Numbered from the stretch's first letter, positions 28,198 to 36,872 are shown. The stretch: 64,000 bases of DNA from Sphingomonas panacis (GCF_001717955.1 NZ_CP014168.1:4433501-4497500); one strand, 5' to 3'. Translations and numbers: made by a program. Notes: generated from the letters alone by a model not told the origin.

Positions 28198-28991
28198 TTG
28201 CCTTTGAGAAGATGCACGCGAACGGCGACGATTTCATCGTCGTGGATTTGCGGCATCGCGACGTGCCCCTGCCGCCGGAACTCATCCGGCGCTTGGGCGA
28301 CCGGGAGCGCGGCATCGGTTTTCGTCAACTCGCCGCCATCTCCCGATGCGACGATGCCACGGCCCGGCTTCTCTTCTGGAACGCTGACGGGACGCCGCTT
28401 GATGCCTGCGGCAGCGCGACGCGCGGTGTCGCGCTCAAGTTGATGGAGGAAAGCGGCACTGACGCCGTGACAATCCGGACCGGCCGAGGTCTTCTGCACT
28501 GCTCTCGCCGCGGTCGGACGCAGATCGCCGTCGATATGGGCCCACCCCTCCTCCATTGGTCCGAAATCCCGTTAGCGACACCGATGGAAACGGAAATTCT
28601 CCCGCTCGTGGGCGACCCTGCGGCATGCAGCATGGGCAATCCCCATTGCACCTTCTTCGTTGAGCATGTTGAGCAGGTGGATGTCGAGGTGCGGGGTCGA
28701 GCGATCGAGACCGATCCGCTGTTTCCCGAGAAGACGAATGTCCATTTCGTGCAGATCCTGGCGCGTGACCGAATCCGGCTGCGCATCTGGGAGCGCGGCG
28801 CGGGCATTTCCTCCGGCTCAGGGTCCTGCTCCTGCGCCGCCGTCGTCAACGGCATCCGCCGCGGGCTCCTGGCGGAGACTGTCGAGGTTCAGTGTGACGG
28901 TGGCGTTCTCGGCGTATCGTGGAACGGAACCGACGGCGTCTACCTGATCGGCCCGGTCGAGCCTGTGTTCCGGGGCGAATGGATCAGTTGA
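28194..28991 (+). CDS. DapF-like epimerase with one catalytic Cys replaced
   Basis: 265 residues of the diaminopimelate epimerase fold. The first catalytic motif is kept with changes: NADGTPLDACGSATRG for NADGSxAxMCGNGxR, so this Cys remains. The second, ERGAGxTxACGTGACA in true DapF, reads ERGAGISSGSGSCSCA, placing Ser where the second catalytic Cys should be. The N-terminal KMHGLGNDF is KMHANGDDF. It is therefore probably not the housekeeping DapF but a paralogue acting on another amino acid, or a non-racemising relative. It is coupled to an ABM-like gene and not to lysine genes. Confidence 0.78.
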   Translation: MIAFEKMHANGDDFIVVDLRHRDVPLPPELIRRLGDRERGIGFRQLAAISRCDDATARLLFWNADGTPLDACGSATRGVALKLMEESGTDAVTIRTGRGLLHCSRRGRTQIAVDMGPPLLHWSEIPLATPMETEILPLVGDPAACSMGNPHCTFFVEHVEQVDVEVRGRAIETDPLFPEKTNVHFVQILARDRIRLRIWERGAGISSGSGSCSCAAVVNGIRRGLLAETVEVQCDGGVLGVSWNGTDGVYLIGPVEPVFRGEWIS

Positions 28992-29094
28992 CGCACGTTC
29001 CCCGATAATACTGCAGCGCGGTTTGCAGCCGCCCAAACGCGCGATGCCAAACTGCAAATTGCTCTTGAACCGCCAGCTTGCGAGCACTCAAAGT

Positions 29095-29685
29095 ATGACC
29101 ATAGGACATTACATCACCCGTTCGGCCGCTCTTGCCGCGACGGCGCTTCTTCTTGCGCCCGGCACGGCGTCGGCACAGGCCGAGGTAGACTTCTTTGGTG
29201 CCGCGCTCTGCAAGCCGCCCTATTCCTCAGACATTGCGACACGCACGTATAATGCCGCGGAAAAGCTGGCCAAGCCGGAGATGTCGATGATGGGGGCTGC
29301 CGTCTATCACCTTCCCAAGCCAATCGAACGGGATGGTTTCATCACGCAGGACGTTGTGTTTGCCGGTACATCCGTTGGCGTTTTGGTCGAAGGCCACGCC
29401 GCCGCCCAACTTGCCGCCAAGTATGATCTCCAGCGCGAGACGAGTGATCTGCTTGGCGCATCGACGCTCGGCTTCTCCCGTCGGTTGCCGGACAAACTCC
29501 AGATCAAGAAAGATCTGGGACTCATCTCGTTGATCGCCCGTGAAGGCCCAGGACTTGGTGAGAAGACGCTTCTTGCCTGCGAACTGGATTCCTATGAGAA
29601 CCTCGAGAGGTTGGAAGCCTTGAAGCGGTATTTGTCGTCACGCAAAGCCGCGCCCGACAAGAACGAGGACGGTCCGAACCCATGA
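29095..29685 (+). CDS. Secreted protein of unknown function
   Basis: 196 residues from the ATG at 29095. A clear Sec signal peptide (MTIGHYITRSAALAATALLL then APGTASAQA) suggests export to the periplasm with cleavage after TASA or AQA. The mature part starts EVDFFGAALCKPPYSSD and contains two Cys (ALCKPP, LLACEL) that could pair. It has the look of small conserved proteobacterial secreted proteins, but I do not recognise the family. Alone between DapF-like and SRPBCC genes. Confidence 0.65.
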   Translation: MTIGHYITRSAALAATALLLAPGTASAQAEVDFFGAALCKPPYSSDIATRTYNAAEKLAKPEMSMMGAAVYHLPKPIERDGFITQDVVFAGTSVGVLVEGHAAAQLAAKYDLQRETSDLLGASTLGFSRRLPDKLQIKKDLGLISLIAREGPGLGEKTLLACELDSYENLERLEALKRYLSSRKAAPDKNEDGPNP

Positions 29686-29707
29686 TGACGTGCTGGCCTG
29701 AAGGCGT

Positions 29708-30811
29708 GTGCGGCCACCGGCTTGGAGGCACCAAGCCGGGATCGTTGTCCCGGCGAGCCATCGTGCGGTCCGCGATGTGACGTCCGCGCGGTCCGAACCA
29801 TCGACTGGCGGCCGGCCTTCGATCACCGAGCGTCTGCTGTTCGCCATGCCGATGGCCATGGTCTACGGCATCCTTCTCTATTGCCTGATCTGGCTGCCAC
29901 GCGAGCCTACGCTTCCCTTCATCGCTGGGCTCGTCTTTCTTCCGATGGCAATCGCCAGTGTCGTCACGATCCTGATCGACCCGCGCGCGGAGGGAAGCAT
30001 CCGGCGGCACATCAGGATCGGATGGATCTGCATCACGGCTCTCATCCTGCTGACCATGGTCCTGTTCCGAGAAGCCGGGATCTGCGTCGCGATGGCTTCT
30101 CCCTTTTTCTACGGCGGTTCGGCCTTTGGATCGTGGCTGTCTTGCCTGTCACTTCGCAAATTGCGCTCGCGGTCGGTGGTCCCCTGCATCGCCATTCTGC
30201 CGCTCGCGGGGCTCCCGGTCGATGCGATCGCCCCTGCCCCTCCGCATGAGGCGGAAGTGAGGACGGTCGTGGATATCGACGCCCCGCCCGCGGCGGTCTG
30301 GAAGAACACTGTGGAAATACCCCAGATACGGGCCGCAGAGCGCAGGTGGACCTTCAGCCATAACATCGTCGGCGTTCCGCAGCCTGTCGATGCCCGCCTT
30401 CAGGGACAAGGCGTCGGCGCCGTGCGCCACCTTCGCTGGACGCGAGGTGTGAGCTTCGAGGAAATCGTGACGGGCTGGCAGGACAACAGGTTCTTGGCCT
30501 GGCGCTTCCGCTTCGAGCCCCAGTCGATACCAGACAGTGTCGAAGGCCATATCAAAGTCGACAGCGCTTATCTGAAGCTGCTGGGCGGCAATTACCGCCT
30601 CGCCCCTCTGGCGGGCGGCAGGACAAGGCTAACGCTCACCACCCGCTACAGGATCGCGACCCCGATCAATGCCTATTGCGTCGCCTGGGGTCATGTCTTT
30701 CTCACCGACTTCCACCGCGCCGTTCTGACCGTGATCAAGCAGCGTTCAGAGGCAAAGCCCCTCGCCCTCCAAAGCCGACTTCAAACGCCATCAACCCACC
30801 CGTCGGCTTGA
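29708..30811 (+). CDS. Membrane protein with C-terminal SRPBCC-like domain
   Basis: Up to 367 residues; the true start may be a GTG at 29777 or an ATG at 29846 just before the first membrane segment. Four hydrophobic segments fill the N-terminal half (VYGILLYCLIWL; LPFIAGLVFLPMAIASVVTI; WICITALILLTMVLF; a fourth near SVVPCIAILPLAGLPV). The C-terminal half has a START/SRPBCC-like pattern (VDIDAPPAAVWKNTVEIPQI, EEIVTGWQDNRFLAWRFRF). Such proteins may bind lipids; the function is unknown. Confidence 0.62.
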   Translation: MRPPAWRHQAGIVVPASHRAVRDVTSARSEPSTGGRPSITERLLFAMPMAMVYGILLYCLIWLPREPTLPFIAGLVFLPMAIASVVTILIDPRAEGSIRRHIRIGWICITALILLTMVLFREAGICVAMASPFFYGGSAFGSWLSCLSLRKLRSRSVVPCIAILPLAGLPVDAIAPAPPHEAEVRTVVDIDAPPAAVWKNTVEIPQIRAAERRWTFSHNIVGVPQPVDARLQGQGVGAVRHLRWTRGVSFEEIVTGWQDNRFLAWRFRFEPQSIPDSVEGHIKVDSAYLKLLGGNYRLAPLAGGRTRLTLTTRYRIATPINAYCVAWGHVFLTDFHRAVLTVIKQRSEAKPLALQSRLQTPSTHPSA

Positions 30812-30874
30812 GCAGACGTGGGCAAGCCGGCACCGATCGCTGGAAGCGCCGCCCGCGAACCAGGAGAACAAACT

Positions 30875-31671
30875 GTGATCGCCAATGTCCTTACCATCGC
30901 CGGGACCGATCCCACGGGCGGGGCGGCATCCAGGCCGACATCAAGACCTTCAGCGCGCTGGGGGCCTATGCAATGTCGGCGATCACAGCGGTTGTCGCCC
31001 AGAACACGCAAGGTGTCCGCTCCTTCGTATCGCTCGAGCCAGAGTTCGTCGCCGACCAGATCGACTCGGTTTTCGATGATGTCCGGGTCGACGCGGTGAA
31101 GATCGGCATGGTCGCCACGGCACGGATCGCGGAGACGATTGCTGACCGGCTCCGTCACCATGGTGCGACCAACATCGTGCTCGACCCGGTAATGGTGGCA
31201 AAGAGCGGAGATCATCTCCTTGAGCCCGACGCTGTCGCCGCCGTCCTGTCCGAGCTCGTCCCGCTCTCGACTGTCATCACGCCCAACCTTCCCGAGGCTG
31301 GTGTCTTGCTGGGCGTCGAGCCGGAATGGACGCTTGAGGTAATGCGCGAAAGGATCGTCGATCTCCACCGGCTCGGCCCGCAGTGGGTTTTGCTCAAGGG
31401 CGGTCACCTGGGCAGCGATGCGACAAGTACCGACCTGCTTCTCGGGACAGGCCAAATCCTGGAGCTCAAGGCAGAACGTATCACGACCAGCAACGACCAT
31501 GGCACGGGCTGCACGCTCTCGGCCGCTGTCGCGGCGCTGCTACCGGCTCTCTCCGTCGAAGACAGTGCGCGCGAGGCCAAGCGCTTCGTCCATCGGGCGT
31601 TGGCCTCCAGCGACAAACTGGACGTGGGAAAAGGACATGGCCCTTTGCATCATTTCCACGGCTTCTGGTGA
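30875..31671 (+). pseudogene. thiD: thiD (hydroxymethylpyrimidine kinase) with one-base frameshift
   Basis: The product should phosphorylate HMP and HMP-P in thiamine synthesis. A GTG at 30875 with CAGGAGAAC upstream starts IANVLTIAGTDPTGGA; the frame is then lost at about 30924-30926 and resumes one frame over as GIQADIKTFSALGAYAMSA. The expected GGGGCGGGCATC reads ggggcggcatc, one G short. Beyond it the kinase is intact, with VLDPVMVAKSGDHL, LKGGHLGSDATSTDLL and the anion-hole block NDHGTGCTLSAAVAA. Either a recent deletion in a G-rich run or a sequencing error; if corrected, the protein is about 265 residues, normal for ThiD. Confidence 0.85.
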
Positions 31672-31851
31672 TTTGTGCGGGGGCGGACGGCATCTCCGAG
31701 CTTTTCCACCTCATCCTTCTGGCTAGGCGCGAAGCTCTCCCTGCCCTGACTGAAGCGGAGACCACAGAGATAAAATCTGGCGCAAATGACGCATGTTGCC
31801 TGAAATGCATCACTCTAATTTCGATCGGATCAGCGAGGTGAAAAACATATC

Positions 31852-32838
31852 ATGGTTCAAAGGCGAATGGTCCTGGCGGGAGCGGCCGCAGCAATGACCG
31901 CAATCGGGCGCGAAGGTGCGGCACATGCGGCGGGCCCGACCGGACGTCCCTACGAGGTCTACGACGTGTTCACCGACACTCCGCTCAGCGGCAATCCGGT
32001 GGCGGTCTTCACAGCGCCCGAGGGCCTCACGCCAGAGATGATGATGGCCATGACGCGCGAGATCAACTATTCGGAGTGCACCTTCGTCTTCCCAGCTTCC
32101 ACGCCGGGCTGCGATTTCCAGGTGCGGTTCTTCGCGATGAACAGCGGCGCCGAAATCCCGATCGCTGGCCATCCCACGATCGGCACGGTGTTTTCGGCGG
32201 CGGAGCGCGAATTGATCAAGCCAGGCCGGCGCTCGATCATGCTGCAACTGGGCGTCGGGCCGACGCAGATCGATCTGGAATGGCATGAGGGTCGTCTGGC
32301 ATTTGCCTGGATGCAGCAACAACCGCCCAGGCTGGATGGCTTCATCGGGGATCGCACTGCGGCCGCTGCGGCCATGGGCCTGCGTGCGGAGGATCTGGCC
32401 GATCTGCCGATCCAGCAAGTCTCTTGTGGGGCGCCTTTCCTTATACTTCCGGTCAAGACCCGCGTGGCGGTGGACCGGGCGCAGCTCGATCGCGGTGCCA
32501 TGGGGGCTTTGCTCGACAAGGCCGGGTTGATCCGGCGCGGCGTGCTGATCTTCTCGCTCGAGCCCGCCGGCGATGATGCCACTGCCTACAGCCGCATGCT
32601 GGGCTTCGGCGTGACCGAGGACGCGGCAACAGGCAATGCCACCGGCCCGCTCGGGGCCTATCTCGTGACGCATGACGTGGTGCCCATCGCGCAGGCAGGC
32701 CGCATGATCAGCCGCCAGGGCGTCAAAATGCACCGGCCGAGCAGTCTCTACATCTCTGCGACCGAGCAAGGTGGCAGACTGTCGATCAAAATTGGCGGGC
32801 GCGCGGTCAAGGCGGCGGAGGGACGAATGTTTGTCTGA
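31852..32838 (+). CDS. PhzF-family isomerase-like protein with Tat-like signal
   Basis: 328 residues. After an N-terminal QRRMVLAGAAAAMTAIG with twin arginines and an Ala-rich segment ending near AHAAG, the PhzF fold starts at YEVYDVFTDTPLSGNPVAVF. Family landmarks are the catalytic Glu in NYSECTFV (for SETTF), AGHPTIGT and the late Asp region TEDAATGNATGPLGAYL. PhzF relatives isomerise small carboxylates; an exported PhzF is unusual, and both the Tat prediction and the substrate are unproven. An AGGTGA lies 10-15 bases before the ATG. Confidence 0.82.
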   Translation: MVQRRMVLAGAAAAMTAIGREGAAHAAGPTGRPYEVYDVFTDTPLSGNPVAVFTAPEGLTPEMMMAMTREINYSECTFVFPASTPGCDFQVRFFAMNSGAEIPIAGHPTIGTVFSAAERELIKPGRRSIMLQLGVGPTQIDLEWHEGRLAFAWMQQQPPRLDGFIGDRTAAAAAMGLRAEDLADLPIQQVSCGAPFLILPVKTRVAVDRAQLDRGAMGALLDKAGLIRRGVLIFSLEPAGDDATAYSRMLGFGVTEDAATGNATGPLGAYLVTHDVVPIAQAGRMISRQGVKMHRPSSLYISATEQGGRLSIKIGGRAVKAAEGRMFV

Positions 32839-32996
32839 TTGGCTTCTACAGGCGCTGACGTGGACGATCGCGACCTGCACGCAGTAAGTCTCGCACGACG
32901 ACGCATTGGCGGTGACCATCCGCCTTCCGGCCCAGAAAAACCCGAGATGTGGAAGGGTGTTGACGCGCTGCCGCCCTCGCTCCCTCCAAGCATCGT

Positions 32997-34214
32997 TCAA
33001 CGAGGGTCTCCTCGCTTGAGCGAGTAAAGCGCGATGATCGCCGCCACGAACCCGGATGCTGCGCCGACCGCCAGGGCCCAGCGCGGCCCGAACCGGTCGG
33101 CGACCCAGCCGACAGTGGGTGCCCCGATCGGCGTGGCACCAAGAGCGACGCCCACGCGCAGCGCCATCACTCGCCCCCTTATGGCGGGCTCCGTGGAGAG
33201 CTGCATAAGCCCATTGGTCGCAACGACGAAGGTCATGCAGGCGCCACCGACCACCACCAATGCCGCGGCGAAGCTCCAGTAGCCCGGCGCGAGGGCGGCC
33301 ATCGAGAAGCCGATACCGAGAATAAGGGCGCTCCAGAGCAGCGTCTTCAGAGTCGGTCGGGCGGTTCGGGCATTCAGGAGCGCGCCTGCGACCGTTCCTA
33401 TCGCCATGACCGAGGACAGCATGCCAAAGCCCCGTGCGTCAGCGTGGAGGACGCGCACCGTCATGGTAGAAATGAAGATCGGGAAGTTCAGGCCGAACGT
33501 ACCGATCAAGAACAGCATGATCAGGATCACGATCAGGTCACGCCTTCCGGCCACATATTTCAGCCCGGCCGCGAATGCGCCCGGCGCCCGTGTCGCGCGC
33601 TCCGAGGGGTAAAGCTGGTCCTTCCGTAGCAGGAACAGCGACGCCAGCACCGCCAGGAACGACGCGCCGTTGATCAGGAAGGCCCAGCCGGTTCCGACAG
33701 CGGCAATCATCAGGCCCGCCGCGGCTGGCCCCACCAGGTTGGCCATGTTGAAGGACATGGCGTTGAGCGTCACCGCATTGTGCAGATCCTCCTCGCCAAC
33801 CAGCTCAGAGACGAACACCTGCCGGACCGGCGCGTCGAACGCGGCTGCCGCGCCGAACAGCGCGGCGAAGACATAGACGTGCCAGAGGCGCACGAGGCCG
33901 CTGACGGTGAGAAGGCCGAGGGCCAGCGCCAACGCGCCCATGGCCGTCTGGGTGGCCACGAGAAGCCTGCGTCGATCCATATGATCGGCCGCAGATCCCG
34001 TCCAGGGCAGGAGCAACATCTGGGGCGCGAACTGCAGCGCCATGACCACGCCCAGAACCGAGGCGCTCTTATGGGTGAGCACCGTCAGCACGAGCCAGTC
34101 CTGCGCCGTGCGCTGCACCCCCGTGCCGATGTTGGAGACAAGGGCGCCGCCCGCCCACAGGCGGTAATTGTACCGCCGGAGCGAGCGCAACGGTCCCGCG
34201 TGTTCCCGTGTCAC
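32997..34214 (-). CDS. MFS transporter (MFS_3/enterobactin-exporter-like)
   Basis: 405 residues from a GTG at 34214 that overlaps the preceding stop in GTGA; the longer frame upstream crosses the neighbouring genes. About 12 membrane segments. RYNYRLWAGGALVSNIGTGVQRTAQDWLVL and the loop AADHMDRRRLL match the MFS_3 group (PF05977-type) of putative exporters. GRVMALRVGVALGATPIGAPTVGWVADRFG marks the later half. Last gene of a MarR-controlled operon, so it may export a compound related to the isochorismatase-like enzyme. Confidence 0.88.
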   Translation of the reverse strand: MTREHAGPLRSLRRYNYRLWAGGALVSNIGTGVQRTAQDWLVLTVLTHKSASVLGVVMALQFAPQMLLLPWTGSAADHMDRRRLLVATQTAMGALALALGLLTVSGLVRLWHVYVFAALFGAAAAFDAPVRQVFVSELVGEEDLHNAVTLNAMSFNMANLVGPAAAGLMIAAVGTGWAFLINGASFLAVLASLFLLRKDQLYPSERATRAPGAFAAGLKYVAGRRDLIVILIMLFLIGTFGLNFPIFISTMTVRVLHADARGFGMLSSVMAIGTVAGALLNARTARPTLKTLLWSALILGIGFSMAALAPGYWSFAAALVVVGGACMTFVVATNGLMQLSTEPAIRGRVMALRVGVALGATPIGAPTVGWVADRFGPRWALAVGAASGFVAAIIALYSLKRGDPR

Positions 34215-34540
34215 GTCAGGTCCGGTCCGCGCCCCTCGTTGAGCCCGCCGAAATGAAAGGCACCCATCAAGCCGATCACCAGGAGACCGAGAGCAAAAGC
34301 GCCGACATCGCCGATCTCGTCGGGGTAAAAATGACCGAAGCGGCCGAGAAGCAGCCAGGCGATCGCCAAGTTCGCGAACCCCCAGAGCACGTTCACCAGC
34401 GCGGAGGACATGCCCTTGCCTGGCGGCTTGGCGAAGGGGCTCGGAAAGCGGCGGCCCATGACGCCGCTGACCAGATGCGGGACGGCGTTCAGCAAGGCCG
34501 CACCACCGAAAAAGCACGCTATGAGGTGAAGGATTGGCAT
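34211..34540 (-). CDS. Small integral membrane protein
   Basis: 109 residues from the ATG at 34540 (MPILHLIACFFGGAALLN). Three hydrophobic segments at about 3-22, 47-64 and 75-96. I recall no named family. It begins one base after the isochorismatase-like stop and overlaps the MFS start, so it belongs to the same operon. Confidence 0.75.
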   Translation of the reverse strand: MPILHLIACFFGGAALLNAVPHLVSGVMGRRFPSPFAKPPGKGMSSALVNVLWGFANLAIAWLLLGRFGHFYPDEIGDVGAFALGLLVIGLMGAFHFGGLNEGRGPDLT

Positions 34541-34541
34541 C

Positions 34542-35105
34542 TCAGGCGCGCCCTTCCAGGAAACGGAGAATGTCATCTGTAGTCCCGGTTTCCCCGAGAC
34601 GCGGGAACACCTGGGAGATGCTGTGATCGTGAGCACCAGGACGAGGATCGATCATGGCGTCAATGGCGAGAGTGACGTTGAACCCGGCCTCATAGGCCTG
34701 CCGCGCTGTGGCCTCGACGCCAGTCCCGGTCGAGACCCCGGCGATGACAACCTGGGTCACGCCGAGCGTCCTGAGCTGGTGTTCGAGATCCGTGGATGCA
34801 AAAGCGCCCCATGTCTTCTTGGTCACCCAGATGTCGCTCGGCTGAGCGCCAAGTTCATCGACGAGCTCGGCGAAACCCGGCGGCAAAGTCGCTGGAGCTC
34901 GAGAAGGTTGTTCGGTCCGGCCAGGAGCGACGCCGTCGACGTTGACCAGGATCACCGGCAAGCCCTTTGCGCGAAAAGCCTCAGCCAGTGCGCGACTGCG
35001 AACCACGACAGGTTCGAAGGTCTCGGGGGGGACCATGCCCGCAACCCCCTTCTGCAGGTCTACGACGATCAGGGTCGATTTGGGATCAAGCGTGGTCACT
35101 GGCAT
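34542..35105 (-). CDS. Isochorismatase-family hydrolase
   Basis: 187 residues of the cysteine hydrolase/isochorismatase fold. The Asp (LIVVDLQKGV) and Lys (TKKTWGAF) of the triad are present, but the usual Cys of the TxxCVxxTAR block reads VSTGTGVEATAR, with Gly in its place. True isochorismatases such as EntB and PhzD also carry Gly there and hydrolyse vinyl ethers, whereas nicotinamidase-like members need Cys. The substrate may thus be an enol ether or the protein may be inactive. Follows marR closely in the same direction. Confidence 0.85.
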   Translation of the reverse strand: MPVTTLDPKSTLIVVDLQKGVAGMVPPETFEPVVVRSRALAEAFRAKGLPVILVNVDGVAPGRTEQPSRAPATLPPGFAELVDELGAQPSDIWVTKKTWGAFASTDLEHQLRTLGVTQVVIAGVSTGTGVEATARQAYEAGFNVTLAIDAMIDPRPGAHDHSISQVFPRLGETGTTDDILRFLEGRA

Positions 35106-35138
35106 CGGACTTCCTTTGTCTAGCGGACGGGGCCGGAT

Positions 35139-35582
35139 TCAGTCAGAGACGATCCGGTGGAGAAGCGGCAGGACGGCGGAGAGCTGCTCCTGCTCCTGCG
35201 GCGAGAGCTTTGCGTCGATCATGCGGGACAGCCAGTCCTGACGGAGGGCACGCCCCTCCGCGATCCAGCGGCGACACGCGTCGCTCAGGGAGAGTAAGGT
35301 CTGCCGCCTATCGGTGGGATCGGGCGCGCCCGTGACAAACCCCATCGCCTCGAGCGCGGCGATGACCGCACCCATCGACTGCGACTTCATCCCCTCTGCC
35401 CGCGCGAGCGCGGATGTCGTGGAGGCGCCTTCGCTTTCCAGGCGGAGCAGCACGGAAATTTGCGAATGGGTCAGGTCGCCCACATCGGCCTGTTCACGCA
35501 GCCGTCGTTTCAACTTGCCGGCGAAGCCACGAAGCTCGCTCGCGAGGGCAACGGCGGCGGAGGGCGAGTTTTGATTGTTCAC
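35139..35582 (-). CDS. MarR-family regulator
   Basis: 147 residues. A winged helix (about 38-105) with SQISVLLRLESEG, ALARAEGMKSQSMGAVIAALEAMGFV and the wing DPTDRRQTLLSLSD. First gene of the operon marR-isochorismatase-small membrane protein-MFS, so it likely represses its own operon and responds to a phenolic-type ligand, as is common for the family (inference). Confidence 0.92.
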   Translation of the reverse strand: MNNQNSPSAAVALASELRGFAGKLKRRLREQADVGDLTHSQISVLLRLESEGASTTSALARAEGMKSQSMGAVIAALEAMGFVTGAPDPTDRRQTLLSLSDACRRWIAEGRALRQDWLSRMIDAKLSPQEQEQLSAVLPLLHRIVSD

Positions 35583-35650
35583 GCCACCGATCTACACGAT
35601 ACGAAGTTAGACTACAAAGCTGAACGACTGACCGGCTGACGCCGGTAGGA

Positions 35651-36070
35651 TCATGGGGAGGGGCTGAAGCCTTCCTTGTGGGTATGCCGGTCGAGATATC
35701 GCATGATGATATCATCGGTGATGTTGCCGGAGGTCGTGGAGAAGTATCCTCTCTGCCAGAAGCGCTGACCCCAGTACCGTTTGCGGATATGCTCGAATTC
35801 CTGCTGGATCTTGCGGGACGATCGGCCCTTCGCGCGACGGACGAAGTCACTGACCGAGATATGCGGCGGGATCTCCACGAACATATGGACGTGATCGCTC
35901 GACAGCGCGCCATTGATGATCGTCACTCCCATCTCGGCACAGACCTGGCGGATGATCTCTCGGACACGGAGGCGCACTTCGCCCCGCAGCACCTTGAACC
36001 GATATTTCGGCGCCCAGACGAGATGATAGCGATGATGGAAGGTCGTGTGACAACCGGTTGAATACCCCAT
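35651..36070 (-). CDS. tnpA: IS200/IS605 family transposase TnpA
   Basis: 139 residues, the standard size. The HUH metal site is HVH at 60-62 (LSSDHVHMF). The nucleophile Tyr is probably Y125 in MRYLDRH, although the usual YxxxQ is YxxxH here, which may affect activity. WQRGYFSTTSGNITDD matches the conserved region before it. The ATG is at the edge of a long perfect hairpin that buries its GAGGA ribosome site, as in other IS200 elements whose transposase translation is kept low. Confidence 0.9.
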   Translation of the reverse strand: MGYSTGCHTTFHHRYHLVWAPKYRFKVLRGEVRLRVREIIRQVCAEMGVTIINGALSSDHVHMFVEIPPHISVSDFVRRAKGRSSRKIQQEFEHIRKRYWGQRFWQRGYFSTTSGNITDDIIMRYLDRHTHKEGFSPSP

Positions 36071-36141
36071 ATCCAGTATCCTCGGGAAAAGTGAGACTTC
36101 ACGCCTTCGGCGGTCTCACTTTTCCCGAGGATACTGGATAT
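36069..36141. repeat. 29-bp perfect inverted repeat upstream of tnpA
   Basis: 36069-36097 and 36113-36141 are perfect reverse complements around a 15-base loop that itself folds (CGCC-TTC-GGCG). In the tnpA message this places the start codon and GAGGA inside the stem, and it would also block read-through from upstream. Confidence 0.9.
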
Positions 36142-36327
36142 CGGCCGAGTCTAAGGCTGAAGCCAGCATCCGACTGAAGTCGGAGGGGTTTCTCCTGACC
36201 GAGGACTCTAAACTTCATATTCTGCTGTTGGGGGGCGATGCTGCTTCCAGTTTCAGCGCTCGCGCTCAGCTGCGATCCGCTTCTCGCAGGCTGCTGGACA
36301 TCCAATCACGGCCCTGCAATGTGCGTT

Positions 36328-36340
36328 ATAGATAATAGAT
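36328..36340. promoter_or_regulatory. Shared 13-bp site upstream of ybaK-gntR
   Basis: ATAGATAATAGAT lies 32 bases before the ybaK-like ATG. The same 13 bases occur, in the same orientation relative to the gene, 15 bases before the aminotransferase start (38816-38828). Candidate operator of the GntR regulator encoded between them. Confidence 0.5.
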
Positions 36341-36371
36341 TTACCCGTTCTGCCGAGCACGTGGAGTCGTT

Positions 36372-36872
36372 ATGAAGGTTGCTCAATCCCCTAAGGCCAT
36401 TGCGTTTCAGGCACTTATCGGACCCGATTATGAGGTTCTCGAGTTTGACGATTCGACCCGCAGCGCCGAGGAGGCAGCCAAGGCGATCGGTTGCTCCGTC
36501 GACCAGATAGCCAAGTCGATCATATTCGCTGGCTCGAAGTCCGGACGGTGCATCCTCGTGATCGCACCCGGCTCAAGTCTCATCGACAAGGAGAAGCTTT
36601 CGGCTCTCGTGGGCGAGCCCGTTCGCCGGCCGGACGCGGATTTCGTACGAGAGCATACTGGCTACGCAATCGGTGGCGTTCCCCCTGTCATCACCGCCGA
36701 TGAAATTGTGACATTCGTAGCTCCCGAACTTTCCCGGTTCGGTAGGCTCTGGGCGGCCGCCGGTACGCCAAACGCGGTATTTTCCCTGGACTATGATCAG
36801 CTCGTACACCTCTCCAAAGCCACAGAGGGCGATCTGCTCCAGGCCCCGGTCGCAGCTGTCGCATTCGACTGA
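36372..36872 (+). CDS. YbaK/EbsC-family aminoacyl-tRNA deacylase-like protein
   Basis: 166 residues of the YbaK/ProX editing-domain family. Landmarks are the catalytic Lys region CSVDQIAKSIIF and GYAIGGVPPV, the glycine-rich loop of the editing site. Standalone members remove mischarged amino acids from tRNA, for example Cys from tRNA-Pro. It precedes gntR by 58 bases and shares a 13-bp upstream motif with the aminotransferase gene, suggesting a small amino-acid-related regulon (inference). Confidence 0.88.
   Translation: MKVAQSPKAIAFQALIGPDYEVLEFDDSTRSAEEAAKAIGCSVDQIAKSIIFAGSKSGRCILVIAPGSSLIDKEKLSALVGEPVRRPDADFVREHTGYAIGGVPPVITADEIVTFVAPELSRFGRLWAAAGTPNAVFSLDYDQLVHLSKATEGDLLQAPVAAVAFD

Larger units (their letters stand above)
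35625..36190 (-). mobile_element. IS200-type insertion sequence (IS200/IS605 family)
   Basis: A single tnpA gene is bracketed by small imperfect-palindrome ends typical of this family: CCGGC-TGAC-GCCGG at 35632-35645 on the right end and CCGACT-GA-AGTCGG at 36170-36183 on the left end. No tnpB/IscB gene is present. IS200 elements have no terminal inverted repeats and make no target duplication, so exact ends cannot be set from one copy; the limits given are approximate. Confidence 0.8.

Noticed and set aside
31810..33000. 396-codon minus-strand open frame
   Set aside because: Antisense to the PhzF-family gene, which has intact family motifs.
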